A stretch of DNA of 64,000 bases from Streptomyces sp. CG1 (GTDB lineage Bacteria; Actinomycetota; Actinomycetes; Streptomycetales; Streptomycetaceae): assembly GCF_041080625.1 (NCBI RefSeq), contig NZ_CP163518.1, forward strand, positions 4,402,001 through 4,466,000, in the 5' to 3' direction. Made by a program: the position numbers and the translations under genes. Below, piece by piece: positions 52,668-61,763 of this stretch (the stretch's first letter is position 1; every line of letters begins with the position of its first letter). The notes under the pieces are model-generated. The model was not told the DNA's origin, made no database searches, and saw nothing but the letters and a program-made list of their open reading frames with translations.

Positions 52668-53852
52668 GTGGGCGTGGACGTGAACGGCACAGTGGCCGAG
52701 GGCTTCGAGCCGGTCGAGGAGGCGTTCGCAGCGAACTTCGCGCTGCTCGGGGAACGCGGCGCCGCCGTCGCCGTGTACCGCGACGGGCACAAGGTCGTCG
52801 ACCTGTGGGCCGGCACGAAGGACGTCGACGGCATGGCCGGCGCGCCCGGTACGGCCCCGTGGGAGCCCGGGACCGCGCAGATCGTGCGCTCCGCGACCAA
52901 GGGCGTCGCCGCCGCCGCGCTCCTGCTGCTGCACCAGCGCGGCGAACTGGACCTGGACGCTCCGGTCGGCGCGTACTGGCCGGAGTACAAGGCGGCCGGC
53001 AAGGAGCACACCCTCGTCCGGCAGCTGCTCGCCCACCGCGCGGGCGTGCCCGTGCTGGACCGCCCGCTGACCCCCGCCGAGGCCGCCGACCCCGACCTGG
53101 GTGCCGCGGCCGTCGCGGCGCAGGCGCCGGTGTGGGAGCCGGGCACGGACCACGGCTACCACGCCCAGACCTACAGCTGGCTCACCGGCGAGCTGATCCG
53201 GCGTATCACCGGTCGCCCGGTCGGCGAGTGGATCGCGGAGGAGATCGCCGGCCCCGTCGGCGCGGACCTGTGGCTCGGCCTGCCCGGGTCGGAGCACGCG
53301 CGCGTGGGTCGCGTCGGCCCGGCCGAGGCGCCCGAGGCGGCGGGCGGTCTGAAGACACGCCCCAAGCGCGCGGTGGCCGAGGCCTACGCCGACCCGGACT
53401 CGCTGACCCGGCGCGCGTTCGCCGCGATCACCCCGCTCCCCGACGAGAACGACCCCGCCTACCGCGCGGCCGCCCTGCCCGCCTCCAACGGCATCGCCAC
53501 CGCCGACGGGCTGGCCCGCTTCTACGCCTCGCTCATCGGCGAAGTGGACGGCGGCACCCGGCTGTTCACCCCGGAGACGACGGAGCTGGCCCGCGCCGAG
53601 CAGTCCGCCGGGCCGGACCGGGTCCTGGTCGTCGGCACCCGGTTCGGCCTCGGCTACATGCTGCACGGCGCCGCGTCCCCGCTGCTCTCCCCCGGCTCCT
53701 TCGGCCACCCGGGCCGGGGCGGCGCCCTCGCCTTCGCCGACCCGGAGACCGGCATCGCCTTCGGCTATGTCACCAACGGCTTCCGGAAGAGCGTGACGGC
53801 GGACCCGAGAGCGCAGGCGCTGGTACGGGCGCTCCGCACAGCGCTCGCGTAG
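52668..53852 (+). CDS. serine hydrolase, beta-lactamase class C / EstB-like
   Basis: A 394-aa protein of the class C beta-lactamase/DD-peptidase/esterase fold. The SxxK motif is Ser75-Ala-Thr-Lys78 (VRSATKG), and Tyr in GYHAQTYSWLTGELI is the YxN-equivalent base. HPGRGGALAF replaces the KTG box, as in family VIII esterases. It has no signal peptide, so cytoplasmic esterase activity is more likely than beta-lactam hydrolysis. GGAAGG precedes the GTG, and GTG 52674 is an alternative. Confidence 0.85.
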   Translation: MGVDVNGTVAEGFEPVEEAFAANFALLGERGAAVAVYRDGHKVVDLWAGTKDVDGMAGAPGTAPWEPGTAQIVRSATKGVAAAALLLLHQRGELDLDAPVGAYWPEYKAAGKEHTLVRQLLAHRAGVPVLDRPLTPAEAADPDLGAAAVAAQAPVWEPGTDHGYHAQTYSWLTGELIRRITGRPVGEWIAEEIAGPVGADLWLGLPGSEHARVGRVGPAEAPEAAGGLKTRPKRAVAEAYADPDSLTRRAFAAITPLPDENDPAYRAAALPASNGIATADGLARFYASLIGEVDGGTRLFTPETTELARAEQSAGPDRVLVVGTRFGLGYMLHGAASPLLSPGSFGHPGRGGALAFADPETGIAFGYVTNGFRKSVTADPRAQALVRALRTALA

Positions 53853-53883
53853 GACCGCGCGCCCTCACACGCCGATCGCGACC

Positions 53884-54159
53884 TCACACGTTGATGGTGT
53901 GCGAGGTCCGCCCTGACTCCGCGTCGATCTCGTCGTGGGCCTTGGTCAGCAGCTGCATGGCCAGTTCGTTGAGGGCACGTGCGCCGGCAATCTCCTCGCC
54001 GACCCGGGGCTGGTTGGAGTCGACGCGGTGCCGGGTGGCGTGGCCGTGCGCCCGCACCTCGGTGCCGTCGGGCAAGCGCACCAACGCCACCGCGCGCGTG
54101 TGCTGATCATCCTCCATGAACTCCAGCTCGACATGCCATCCGACAGCGGTGTGCATCAT
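53884..54159 (-). CDS. DUF1876 family protein
   Basis: A 91-aa protein of the DUF1876 (dsRBD-like) family: WHVELEFMEDDQHTRAVALV, then LPDGTEVRAHGHATRHRVDS and VGEEIAGARALNELAMQLLTKAHDEI. It is small, acidic and of unknown function, and is common in actinomycetes. GGAGG lies 8 nt before the paired ATG ATG at 54159. Confidence 0.83.
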   Translation of the reverse strand: MMHTAVGWHVELEFMEDDQHTRAVALVRLPDGTEVRAHGHATRHRVDSNQPRVGEEIAGARALNELAMQLLTKAHDEIDAESGRTSHTINV

Positions 54160-54265
54160 GACGATCACCTCCGAAAACCGCTGCTTCCAGGGTGCGCCTC
54201 CGGGCCCCGGCCCGTCATGTCGACCGCCCGCTCGCCCGGCTGCCCGGCCGAGCCGGTGAGCCGCT

Positions 54266-55153
54266 CTACTCGCCCTCGTCGTCGAAGCTGGCGAAGTACG
54301 CGGCGGCCATGTCCTCGTCCGCGTGGCCCCGGGCGGCGGCACGGGCGAACCGTTCGGCCGCAGCCTCGGCCACATCGAGCCGTACGCCGCCCCGCTCGCC
54401 GGCCTGGACGATGAGCCGCGCGTCCTTCTCGGCGGTGGCCACGGCGAACGACGCCGGGGTGAGCTTCCCGTCGAGTACCAGAGCGGACTTGGCCCGCAAG
54501 TACCCCATGTCGAGCGGTCCTCCGTCGATGAGGTCGAAGAAGCTCTGCGGGTCGACGCCGAGGCCCTTCGAGAGGGCCAGCACCTCACCGGTCGCCGCGG
54601 TGACGGCGAGCACCCAGCTGTTGGCCACCAGCTTCAGCCGGCTGGCGCTGCCCGCGGCCCCGTCCTCGCCGGTCCACACCGTCTTGGCGCCGACGGCGTC
54701 GAAGACGGGCGTGACCGTCTCCCGGCCGTCCTCGGGCCCGGCGGCCAGCACCGTCAGCTGACCGGCCTCGGCGGGCTGGCGGGTGCCGAGGACCGGGGCG
54801 TCGTAGAACACCAGGCCGTGCTCGCGGGCGAAGCCGGCCAGGTCGGCGACCAGCTCGATCCCGGCGGTGGTGCACTGCGCCCACACGGTGCCCGGACGCA
54901 GCGCCGGTGCGGCCTCGCCCATCACGTCCAGGACGGTGTTGCCGTCGTAGAGCATGGTCAGCACGGCATCGGCGCCCTCGACGGCCTCGGCGGGCGTGCC
55001 GGTGACCCGGATCCCGTCGGCGGCCAGCGGCTCGGCCTTCTCGCGGGTACGGTTCCAGGCCCGGACCCCGAGCCCGGCACGGGCGAGGTTGCGGGCCATG
55101 GCGGCACCCATGATGCCGGTGCCCAGGACGCTGACGGTCGGTTTGTCGGTCAT
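54266..55153 (-). CDS. NAD(P)-dependent beta-hydroxyacid dehydrogenase family oxidoreductase
   Basis: A 295-aa enzyme of the 3-hydroxyisobutyrate/6-phosphogluconate dehydrogenase superfamily. The Rossmann motif is VLGTGIMGAAMARNLARAG (GxGxxG), with NR in AWNRT suggesting NADP. The substrate loop is APVLGTRQPAEAGQLTVLAAG, and the catalytic Lys lies in SRLKLVANSW. The exact substrate is unknown. The ATG at 55153 follows GAGGGAG. A DMT exporter gene lies 43 bp upstream on the same strand. Confidence 0.85.
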   Translation of the reverse strand: MTDKPTVSVLGTGIMGAAMARNLARAGLGVRAWNRTREKAEPLAADGIRVTGTPAEAVEGADAVLTMLYDGNTVLDVMGEAAPALRPGTVWAQCTTAGIELVADLAGFAREHGLVFYDAPVLGTRQPAEAGQLTVLAAGPEDGRETVTPVFDAVGAKTVWTGEDGAAGSASRLKLVANSWVLAVTAATGEVLALSKGLGVDPQSFFDLIDGGPLDMGYLRAKSALVLDGKLTPASFAVATAEKDARLIVQAGERGGVRLDVAEAAAERFARAAARGHADEDMAAAYFASFDDEGE

Positions 55154-55196
55154 GACGGCTCCCTCGTACGGTTCGTGACGGCCCAACATCATCCTG

Positions 55197-56042
55197 CTAC
55201 CCGGCGTGCAGCATCAGTCCTATCCCCACGACCAGCAGTCCCGCCGCCGCGATCCGGGGCGCCCCGAAGCGCTCCTTGAAGAAGAGGGCGCCTATGGCCG
55301 CGCCCACGATGATCGAGGACTCGCGCAGGGCGGCGACGGGGGCGAGGTCGGCGCGGGTCTGGGCCCACAGGACGAGGGCGTACGCGGCGACGGAGAGGAA
55401 GGCGCCGAGGAAGCCGAGGGCGGCATACGGCCGCAGCAGCCGTACGGTCTCGCCCCGCACACGCGCGTACATGTATGCCGGGACGACGGCTCCCTGAACA
55501 GCCATCAGCCAGGCGATGTAGCCCAGCGACGACTGGGAGGCGCGTACGCCCAGGCCGTCGAGCACCGTGTACGCGGCGATCGTCAGCCCGGTCGCCAGGG
55601 CGGCACCGATCGCGGCCCAGTTGGGCCGGTGGCCGCGCAGCCCCCACAGGCTGACGCCGCTGAGGCCGAGGCACGACACCGCGATCCCGGCCGCCGACCA
55701 CGCCCCGGGCACCTCGTGCGCGAACGCCGCCGCCAGCACGGTCACCACGAGCGGCGCGCTCCCGCGCGCGATCGGATAGGCCTGCCCGAAGTCGCCCAGC
55801 CGGAACGAGGTCATGAGCAGCGCGTAGTAGGCGACGTGCACGGCGGCGGAGGCGAAGAGGTACGGCCAGGCCGCTGCCGCCGGAAACGCCACGAACGGCA
55901 CCAGCGCGAGCCCGATGAGCAGTCCGCCGCCGGAGATCAGCGTGAACCCGACCAGCTTGTCGGTGATCTTGTGCGCGATGGCGTTCCAGCTGGCGTGCGT
56001 GACCGCGGCGAACAGCACCGCTGCGGTGACCAGCGGCGTCAC
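55197..56042 (-). CDS. EamA/DMT family transporter
   Basis: A 281-aa membrane protein with about 10 hydrophobic helices in two EamA repeats: THASWNAIAHKI opens the first, LSVAAYALVLWAQTRADLAPVAALRESSIIVG lies in the second, and the C-terminus reads RIAAAGLLVVGIGLMLHAG. The family exports amino acids and other metabolites. The GTG at 56042 was chosen to start at the first helix, with AAGG 7 nt upstream. Possibly co-transcribed with the oxidoreductase. Confidence 0.85.
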   Translation of the reverse strand: MTPLVTAAVLFAAVTHASWNAIAHKITDKLVGFTLISGGGLLIGLALVPFVAFPAAAAWPYLFASAAVHVAYYALLMTSFRLGDFGQAYPIARGSAPLVVTVLAAAFAHEVPGAWSAAGIAVSCLGLSGVSLWGLRGHRPNWAAIGAALATGLTIAAYTVLDGLGVRASQSSLGYIAWLMAVQGAVVPAYMYARVRGETVRLLRPYAALGFLGAFLSVAAYALVLWAQTRADLAPVAALRESSIIVGAAIGALFFKERFGAPRIAAAGLLVVGIGLMLHAG

Positions 56043-56263
56043 CGCGAGCCTTCGGGGTGGGCTCCGGATTCTTCGGCGCCGGTGGCAGCTGTCGTCGTCA
56101 TGCGGGGCACGGTAGCGGTCGTTGTACAGCGCACGCGACTGAGTTGCCCTGCCCGCGCGAGACGACACGTACCCATACGGCCGCCGCACGACTGGCACGC
56201 GAATCGGGGCCTGAGGATGCTTGAGCGTGTGGTTGTACGGCGCGACGCGGACGGGAGCGGTAC

Positions 56264-57361
56264 ATGAGGGCAGCGAGCGGACGACGCACCACCGTCGGCG
56301 GCTGGTGTGTGCGCCACCTTCGGCTGCTGCCCGTTCTCCTCCTCGTCGGAGGCGCCCTCTTCGACTACAACACCGCTCCGCATGTCAGTGGAGAGGCCTT
56401 CTACACAGCCGCGCCGATGGCAGCCGCCGCACTGCTGTCGCTTCGCGCGACGGTCCTGGCGGGCATCGGTGCCTGCGCCACCGACATCGCGCTGCTCGTC
56501 CACTTCGGCCTCCTGGGGGATTCCGGTGGGCAGAGCGAGCTGGCCGCGGTCGCGACGGTCTCGGCCCTCGCCGTCGTCGTCAACCGTCTCATGCACTACA
56601 GCAACCTGCGTCTGGAGTCCGCACGCAGAATCGCCCTGGCCGTCCAGCGCGCCGTGCTGCCGCAGCTGCCGTCCTCGATGGGCTCCCTGCGGATCGCCGT
56701 GCGCTACCAGGCGGCTGTGAAGGACGCGCAGATCGGCGGCGACCTGTACAGCGCCCAGGACACCCCGTACGGCGTGCGCTGTCTGGTCGGGGATGTACGG
56801 GGCAAGGGCCTGGACGCGGTCCATGCGGTGGACGTGACCATGGGGGTGTTCCGGGAGGCCGCCGAGGAGGAACCCACGCTCGTCGCGATCACAGCCAGGC
56901 TGGAGCGGGCACTGGTACGGGAAAGAGGGCGGCGGACGGGACCCGAGCGGACCGAGGGGTTCGTCACCGGCGTTCTCGTCGAGATCCCGCCCTGCGGCGA
57001 CGAACTGCGGCTGGTCAACCGCGGCCACCCGGCGCCTCTGGTCCTGCACGCCGGTCAGGTACGCAGCGCGGAACCGTTCGAACCGGCCCTCCCCCTGGGG
57101 CTGGCGGAGCTGAGCACCGGCCAGGACCGGACCGACACGGTGCCCTTCCCTCCGGGAGCGACTCTCCTGCTGTACACGGATGGGCTGAACGAGGCACGGA
57201 ACCGCGCCGGTGACTTCTACGACCCCGCAGCCGGGCTCACCGGACGCGACTTCGCCGGACCAGACGCGCTGCTCGACGCCCTTCTCACCGAGGTGAGCCG
57301 CCACACCGGCGGCCGCATCACCGATGACCTGGCCCTGCTCGCGGTCACCCGAGACGGATGA
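56264..57361 (+). CDS. membrane-bound PP2C-type (SpoIIE/RsbU-like) phosphatase
   Basis: A 365-aa protein with four predicted membrane helices in residues 18-115, then a PP2C/SpoIIE phosphatase domain. VLPQLPSSMGSLRIAVRYQAA, the metal-binding IGGDLYS, VGDVRGKGLDAVH, and LLLYTDGLNEARN plus ITDDLALLAV are all present. Such enzymes dephosphorylate anti-sigma antagonists in stress or development signalling. Its target is not encoded nearby. Its 3' end overlaps the DUF397 gene tail by 17 nt. Confidence 0.9.
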   Translation: MRAASGRRTTVGGWCVRHLRLLPVLLLVGGALFDYNTAPHVSGEAFYTAAPMAAAALLSLRATVLAGIGACATDIALLVHFGLLGDSGGQSELAAVATVSALAVVVNRLMHYSNLRLESARRIALAVQRAVLPQLPSSMGSLRIAVRYQAAVKDAQIGGDLYSAQDTPYGVRCLVGDVRGKGLDAVHAVDVTMGVFREAAEEEPTLVAITARLERALVRERGRRTGPERTEGFVTGVLVEIPPCGDELRLVNRGHPAPLVLHAGQVRSAEPFEPALPLGLAELSTGQDRTDTVPFPPGATLLLYTDGLNEARNRAGDFYDPAAGLTGRDFAGPDALLDALLTEVSRHTGGRITDDLALLAVTRDG

Positions 57362-57590
57362 GGAAATCGGCCCAAGCGGCCGGGGTGACCTTCAGCTGCG
57401 CGGTGTCGGGGGTTTTGGAGTCGCGGATGTGGATGGTGGTGGGGGTGGTGGCGACTTCGACGCAGTCGTTGACGTCGTCGGTGTCGCTGTAGCTGCTCTT
57501 GAACCAGTCCAGGGCCACTTCGACGCAGTCGCCCGATTCGTTGCTGCTGCTGTAGCTGCTCTTGAACCAGTGGAGTTCGGCGGCGCTCAT
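57345..57590 (-). CDS. DUF397 protein with duplicated motif
   Basis: An 81-aa DUF397 protein. The usual WFKSSYSxxxxxxCVEVA unit appears twice in tandem (about residues 8-26 and 29-47), followed by the normal IRDSKTPD and WADFLIRL parts. Normal members have one unit. DUF397 proteins are paired with XRE-DUF5753 regulators and act as their small partners, sometimes toxin-like. It overlaps the XRE gene by 4 nt. Confidence 0.9.
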   Translation of the reverse strand: MSAAELHWFKSSYSSSNESGDCVEVALDWFKSSYSDTDDVNDCVEVATTPTTIHIRDSKTPDTAQLKVTPAAWADFLIRLG

Positions 57591-58444
57591 AGTCTCCCCA
57601 GCTGTTTCTCGATGAAGGCCAGCGACTCTCGCGGCGTGAGAGCCTGGGCCCGGATCATCCCATACCGCAGTTCGAGGATCTGAAGATCCCTCGGGCTTGA
57701 GACCGGGCGGCCGTTGAACGCACCGTCGGAACGTCCAATCGCCGTGCCGTCACTGAACTTCAGCACCTCGATCAGGCCGTTCATTCCGGCGTGGTCCTCA
57801 CAGCTGGTCGGCAAGACCTGAAGCGAGACGTTCCGCAACTGGCCCACCTCCAGCAGGTGTTCAAGCTGTCGGCGCAGCACCATCTTCCCACCGATCGGAC
57901 GCTCCAGCGTCACCTGTTCCTGGATGAAGCTGAGCGAGGGAATGGGCGATCGCTCGAAGATCGACTTGCGGGCCATGCGTGCGGCCACGTCCCGTTCCAC
58001 AACATCCGGTGGATAGGGAGGCTGCCGCCTTTCGAACAGCGCCGTCGCGTACTCCTCCGTTTGCAACAGCCCATGGATGTTGTGGTTGCTGTACAGCAAC
58101 ACCTCACCCGCCCGCGCCTCCAGGTCCGCCAGCTTCCGCACCTTCTTCGGATACCGAGCCTTCTCCATGTCCTTCATGAACGCCCTGAGATGCCCCTGCG
58201 CCTTCAGCACCTGATCCGCCCCGTCCAGGAACTCCGGCCGGGGAATCCGCTGCCCTCGCTCGATCTTGCGGATCAAGTCCTCGCCGTAGCCCATGACTTC
58301 GGCCAGGTCGGCCACGCTCATCCCGGCCGTCTCCCGGCAGACCTTGAGCAGGCGCCCCACCGCCTGCACCATCGGCTCGATCTCGTCGCCGGGTTCGACG
58401 TCCCAACCCGCCTCGTCCACATCGTCGTTCACACCGTCACTCAT
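57587..58444 (-). CDS. XRE family regulator with DUF5753 domain
   Basis: A 285-aa regulator with a helix-turn-helix (LLKVCRETAGMSVADLAEVMGYGEDLIRKIERGQRIP, about residues 32-68) and then a DUF5753 sensor domain (EVLLYSNHNIHGLLQTEEYA, FIQEQVTLERPIGG, LQVLPTSCEDHAGMNG). Streptomyces has dozens of such pairs with DUF397, and members include BldB-related developmental regulators. The ATG at 58444 follows GGAGGAGGAG. It is encoded just upstream of its DUF397 partner. Confidence 0.9.
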   Translation of the reverse strand: MSDGVNDDVDEAGWDVEPGDEIEPMVQAVGRLLKVCRETAGMSVADLAEVMGYGEDLIRKIERGQRIPRPEFLDGADQVLKAQGHLRAFMKDMEKARYPKKVRKLADLEARAGEVLLYSNHNIHGLLQTEEYATALFERRQPPYPPDVVERDVAARMARKSIFERSPIPSLSFIQEQVTLERPIGGKMVLRRQLEHLLEVGQLRNVSLQVLPTSCEDHAGMNGLIEVLKFSDGTAIGRSDGAFNGRPVSSPRDLQILELRYGMIRAQALTPRESLAFIEKQLGRL

Positions 58445-58595
58445 GACTCCTCCTCCGACGCGCACCTGTACCCGTACAACGCCCGAGACAGCCAAGACAG
58501 CCGAGACAAACCCGGGACAGAAAAAGGCCGGTGAGAGTGCAAGCCCCGTCCCCACGGGCACCCTCACCGGCCGGTCCGCTACCGGAAGCGGTACG

Positions 58596-60821
58596 TCAGG
58601 CCCGTACCAGCTCCCTCTCCTCGTCGGGATCGGCGTCCTTGCCGTCCGCCGAGGACATCGTGCGCAGGCCCTCGCCCTCGACGTCCACGTTGGGCAGCGC
58701 GCGGTCGAGCCACTTCGGCAGCCACCAGGCCCGCTTGCCGAGCAGGGCGAGCACCGCCGGGACGATGGCCATGCGGACGATGAACGCGTCGAAGAAGACG
58801 GCGATCGCGAGGCCGAAGCCGATCATCTTGATCATGGCCTCGGTGGAGCCGATGAAGCCGGAGAAGACGGCGATCATGATGACGGCGGCGGCCGTGACGA
58901 CCCGTGCGCCGTGCTTGAAGCCGGTGACGATGGCCTGGTTGGGCTTCTCGCCGTGGACGAAGGCCTCCCGCATCCGGGTCACGAGGAAGACCTCGTAGTC
59001 CATCGCGAGACCGAAGACGACACCCACCATGAAGATCGGCATCATCGACATGACCGGTCCGGTCTGCTCGACGTTCATCAGGCCCGACAGCCAGCCCCAC
59101 TGGAAGACCGCGACCACGGCGCCGAGGGCCGCCAGCACGCTGAGCAGGAAGCCGAGGGCCGCCTTCAGCGGGACGAGGACCGAGCGGAAGACCACGATCA
59201 GGAGGAGGAAGGCCAGGCCGACGACCAGCGCCAGGTACGGCAGGAGCGCGTCGTTCAGCTTCTGCGAGACGTCGATGTTCATCGCCGTCGAACCGGTGAC
59301 CAGGACCTTGGAGTCGGTCTCCTTCGCGATGTCCGCGCCCTTGTCACGGATGGTGTGCACCAGGTCCTGGGTCGTCTGCGAGGACGGCTTGGACTTGGGT
59401 ACGACCGTGATCGTCGCGGTGTCGCCGGCCTTGTTGGCCATGGCCGGGGTGACCGTGACGACGTCCTTCAGGCCCTTGATCTCATCGCCGACCTTGGCGA
59501 AGGCGGCCTTGGGGTCGTGGCTGTCCTTGGCGTCGACCACGACCATCAGCGGGCCGTTGAAGCCCGGCCCGAAGCCCTCGGAGAGCAGGTCGTAGGCGCG
59601 GCGCTGGGTGGTGGACGTGGGCTGGGAGCCGTCGTCGGGCAGGCCCAGTTCCAGGGAGGAGGCCGGAATCGCCGCCGCGCCGAGGCCGAGCACACCGAGC
59701 AGCAGAACGGCCACCGGGCGGCGTACGACGAAGCTCGCCCAGCGGGTGCCCATGTTGGGCCGGCCCGGCTTCTTCGGCGTACGGCCACCGCCGAGCAGCT
59801 TGCTCTTCTCGCCCGCCGGCTTGATCTTGCGGCCCGCGTAGCCGAGCAGCGCCGGGATCATCGTCAGCGCGATGAGGACGGCGATGGCGACGGTGCCGGC
59901 GGCCGCGATGCCCATCTTGGTGAGCATCGGAATGTTGACGACCGACAGGCCGACCAGGGCGATGACGACGGTGAGGCCGGCGAAGACCACCGCCGAGCCC
60001 GCCGTACCGACCGCCCGTCCGGCAGCTTCCTCGCGCTCGCGGCCCTCGGCCAGTTCGGCGCGGTAGCGGGAGACGATGAAGAGGGCGTAGTCGATGCCGA
60101 CGGCCAGGCCGATCATCGACGCGAGGGTGGAGGTCGTGGACCCGAGGTCCAGGGCGCTGGCGAGCGCGGTGATCGTGGACACGCCGATGCCGACACCGAT
60201 GATCGCGGTGAGCAGCGGGAATCCGGCCGCGAGCAGCGAGCCGAACGTGATGACGAGGACGACGGCGGCGATACCGATGCCGATGACCTCGCTGGAGCCG
60301 GTCTTCGGGGCCGCGCTCAGCGCGTCACCGCCGACCTCGACGGTCAGTCCGGCGTCCCGCGCGTGCTGTGCGGCCTCCTTCAGGGCGTCCCTGGAGGAGT
60401 CCTTCAGCTGCATGCCGGAGACCTTGTACTTCACCGAGGCGTAGGCGATCGTGCCGTTCTTGCTGACGGCGTGCCCGGCGTAGGGGTCGGCGACGGAGGT
60501 GACCTCGGAGCCGCTACCCAGCTCCTTGACGGTCTTCTCGACGGCCGCCTTGTTGAGCGTGTCGGTCATCTTCTCGCCGCTCGGCGCCTTGAAGACGACA
60601 CGTGCGGTGGCGCCGTCGGCGCTCATCCCGGGGAAGCGCTGTTCCAGCAGGTCGAAGGCCTTCTGCGCCTCGGTGCCGGGGATCGAGAAGGAGGTGTTGC
60701 CGGCGGCCGGCGCGGAGGCGGCGCCCACCCCGGCGAGGGTGAGCAGCGCGACCCATATGAGGGCGATGAAGTGCCGTCGCCGGAAGGCGAGACGGCCGAG
60801 TTTGTAGAGCATCGTGGCCAC
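58596..60821 (-). CDS. MMPL family (RND) transporter
   Basis: A 741-aa membrane protein with about 12 helices in two RND-type halves, each with a large periplasmic loop. The proton-relay Asp-Tyr pairs occur in GLAVGIDYALFIVSRYR and GLAMDYEVFLVTRMRE, as in MmpL3. It exports lipids or drugs using the proton gradient. The ATG at 60821 is preceded by weak GGAG bases. The TetR gene immediately upstream on the same strand probably controls it. Confidence 0.9.
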   Translation of the reverse strand: MATMLYKLGRLAFRRRHFIALIWVALLTLAGVGAASAPAAGNTSFSIPGTEAQKAFDLLEQRFPGMSADGATARVVFKAPSGEKMTDTLNKAAVEKTVKELGSGSEVTSVADPYAGHAVSKNGTIAYASVKYKVSGMQLKDSSRDALKEAAQHARDAGLTVEVGGDALSAAPKTGSSEVIGIGIAAVVLVITFGSLLAAGFPLLTAIIGVGIGVSTITALASALDLGSTTSTLASMIGLAVGIDYALFIVSRYRAELAEGREREEAAGRAVGTAGSAVVFAGLTVVIALVGLSVVNIPMLTKMGIAAAGTVAIAVLIALTMIPALLGYAGRKIKPAGEKSKLLGGGRTPKKPGRPNMGTRWASFVVRRPVAVLLLGVLGLGAAAIPASSLELGLPDDGSQPTSTTQRRAYDLLSEGFGPGFNGPLMVVVDAKDSHDPKAAFAKVGDEIKGLKDVVTVTPAMANKAGDTATITVVPKSKPSSQTTQDLVHTIRDKGADIAKETDSKVLVTGSTAMNIDVSQKLNDALLPYLALVVGLAFLLLIVVFRSVLVPLKAALGFLLSVLAALGAVVAVFQWGWLSGLMNVEQTGPVMSMMPIFMVGVVFGLAMDYEVFLVTRMREAFVHGEKPNQAIVTGFKHGARVVTAAAVIMIAVFSGFIGSTEAMIKMIGFGLAIAVFFDAFIVRMAIVPAVLALLGKRAWWLPKWLDRALPNVDVEGEGLRTMSSADGKDADPDEERELVRA

Positions 60822-60866
60822 GGAGACGTACTCCCGGTCAGGTCGTGGGGTTCATCAGGGCAGGGG

Positions 60867-60963
60867 TGATCAGCCCGACGACGTGAGCGGTGACGTCAGG
60901 TGGTGGGCTTACTCGGGGATCAGAAGGTGATCAGGGTGATCAGGTGGGATCGGGTGGTGATCA
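60867..60963. repeat. cluster of TGATCA-centred repeats before the MMPL gene
   Basis: TGATCA occurs at 60867, 60928, 60937 and 60958, mostly as GGTGATCAGG. Four sites within 97 bp of the TetR-MMPL gap form an irregular repeat. It may be an operator array or chance expansion. Confidence 0.45.
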
Positions 60964-61608
60964 GGTGGTGGGAGCGCCGAGGGCGGGGAGGACCACGGCG
61001 TCGATGTACGACAGAAGGAAGGCCTGCGTCGGCGGCCGCTCGTCGATGAGCGTGCGGGCGGCGAACCCGCCGATCATCATGTGCATCACGTAGTCGATCG
61101 CCGGGTTGTCCGCACGGACCTCGCCCCGGTCGATCGCCCGTTGCAGCACCCGGCGGAACGCCGCCATCTCCGGCTCGATGAGATGGTCCTTGAACGCGCG
61201 CAGAAGGTCCGGGTTGCCATGCATGGCCATCGCCAGACCCCGCATCAGCGCGGAGTTCTGCTCCATCTCACAGTCGTCGGAACGCAGGGTGAGGGCGTGC
61301 AGATCACTCCTGAGCGATCCGGTGTCGACCTCGTCGGCGGAGCCGCCCGGCTTGCCGTGCCGCACCGCCTTCGCCACCAGCTCGGCCTTGCCGCCCCACT
61401 GGCGGTAGAGCGTCGCCTTGCTGGACTTGGTGCGCGCGGCCACGGCGTCCATGGTGAGGGCGTCGTAGCCGACCTCCCGGAGCAGGTCGAGCACGGCCTC
61501 GTACAACTCGGCCTCGCGCTCGGGCGTGATCCGACTACGGCGCCCCGGTGTGAGCACCGGCTCCACCGGAGCGGCTGACGCCGCGCCCTTGGGTGCGACC
61601 TCGGTCAT
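60961..61608 (-). CDS. TetR family repressor of the MMPL exporter
   Basis: A 215-aa TetR protein. After a low-complexity start the HTH is VLDLLREVGYDALTMDAVAARTKSSKATLYRQWGGKAELV (about 45-85), followed by a TetR_C-type ligand domain (MHMMIGGFAARTLI). The ATG at 61608 follows GGAAGG by 8 nt. It lies upstream of the MMPL gene in the same orientation, with a palindromic site 66 bp before its start, so autorepression and control of the exporter are likely. Confidence 0.87.
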   Translation of the reverse strand: MTEVAPKGAASAAPVEPVLTPGRRSRITPEREAELYEAVLDLLREVGYDALTMDAVAARTKSSKATLYRQWGGKAELVAKAVRHGKPGGSADEVDTGSLRSDLHALTLRSDDCEMEQNSALMRGLAMAMHGNPDLLRAFKDHLIEPEMAAFRRVLQRAIDRGEVRADNPAIDYVMHMMIGGFAARTLIDERPPTQAFLLSYIDAVVLPALGAPTT

Positions 61609-61673
61609 GCCATTCACCTTCCCGCTCCGGAGCCTCCTGCTTCGTACCACCATGAAGATACCCCGAGAACATG

Positions 61674-61692
61674 CGAAACGAAACCGTTTCGT
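61674..61692. promoter_or_regulatory. TetR-type operator between repressor and tricorn gene
   Basis: CGAAACG (61674) and CGTTTCG (61685) form an inverted repeat, and the overlapping 15-bp ACGAAACCGTTTCGT is symmetric apart from its centre. The sequence is AT-rich for this genome and sits between the divergent TetR and tricorn genes. Confidence 0.65.
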
Positions 61693-61763
61693 ACGTGTCT
61701 TGGGTCACGGACGTGAGGGCCGCATAAGTTGCTGGGTGCCAGCTGGCGGAAAAGCATGGGGAG

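Noticed and set aside
60867..60963. CRISPR-like array from the TGATCA repeats
   Set aside because: The repeats are only 6-10 bp, unevenly spaced, without spacers of constant length and without cas genes.
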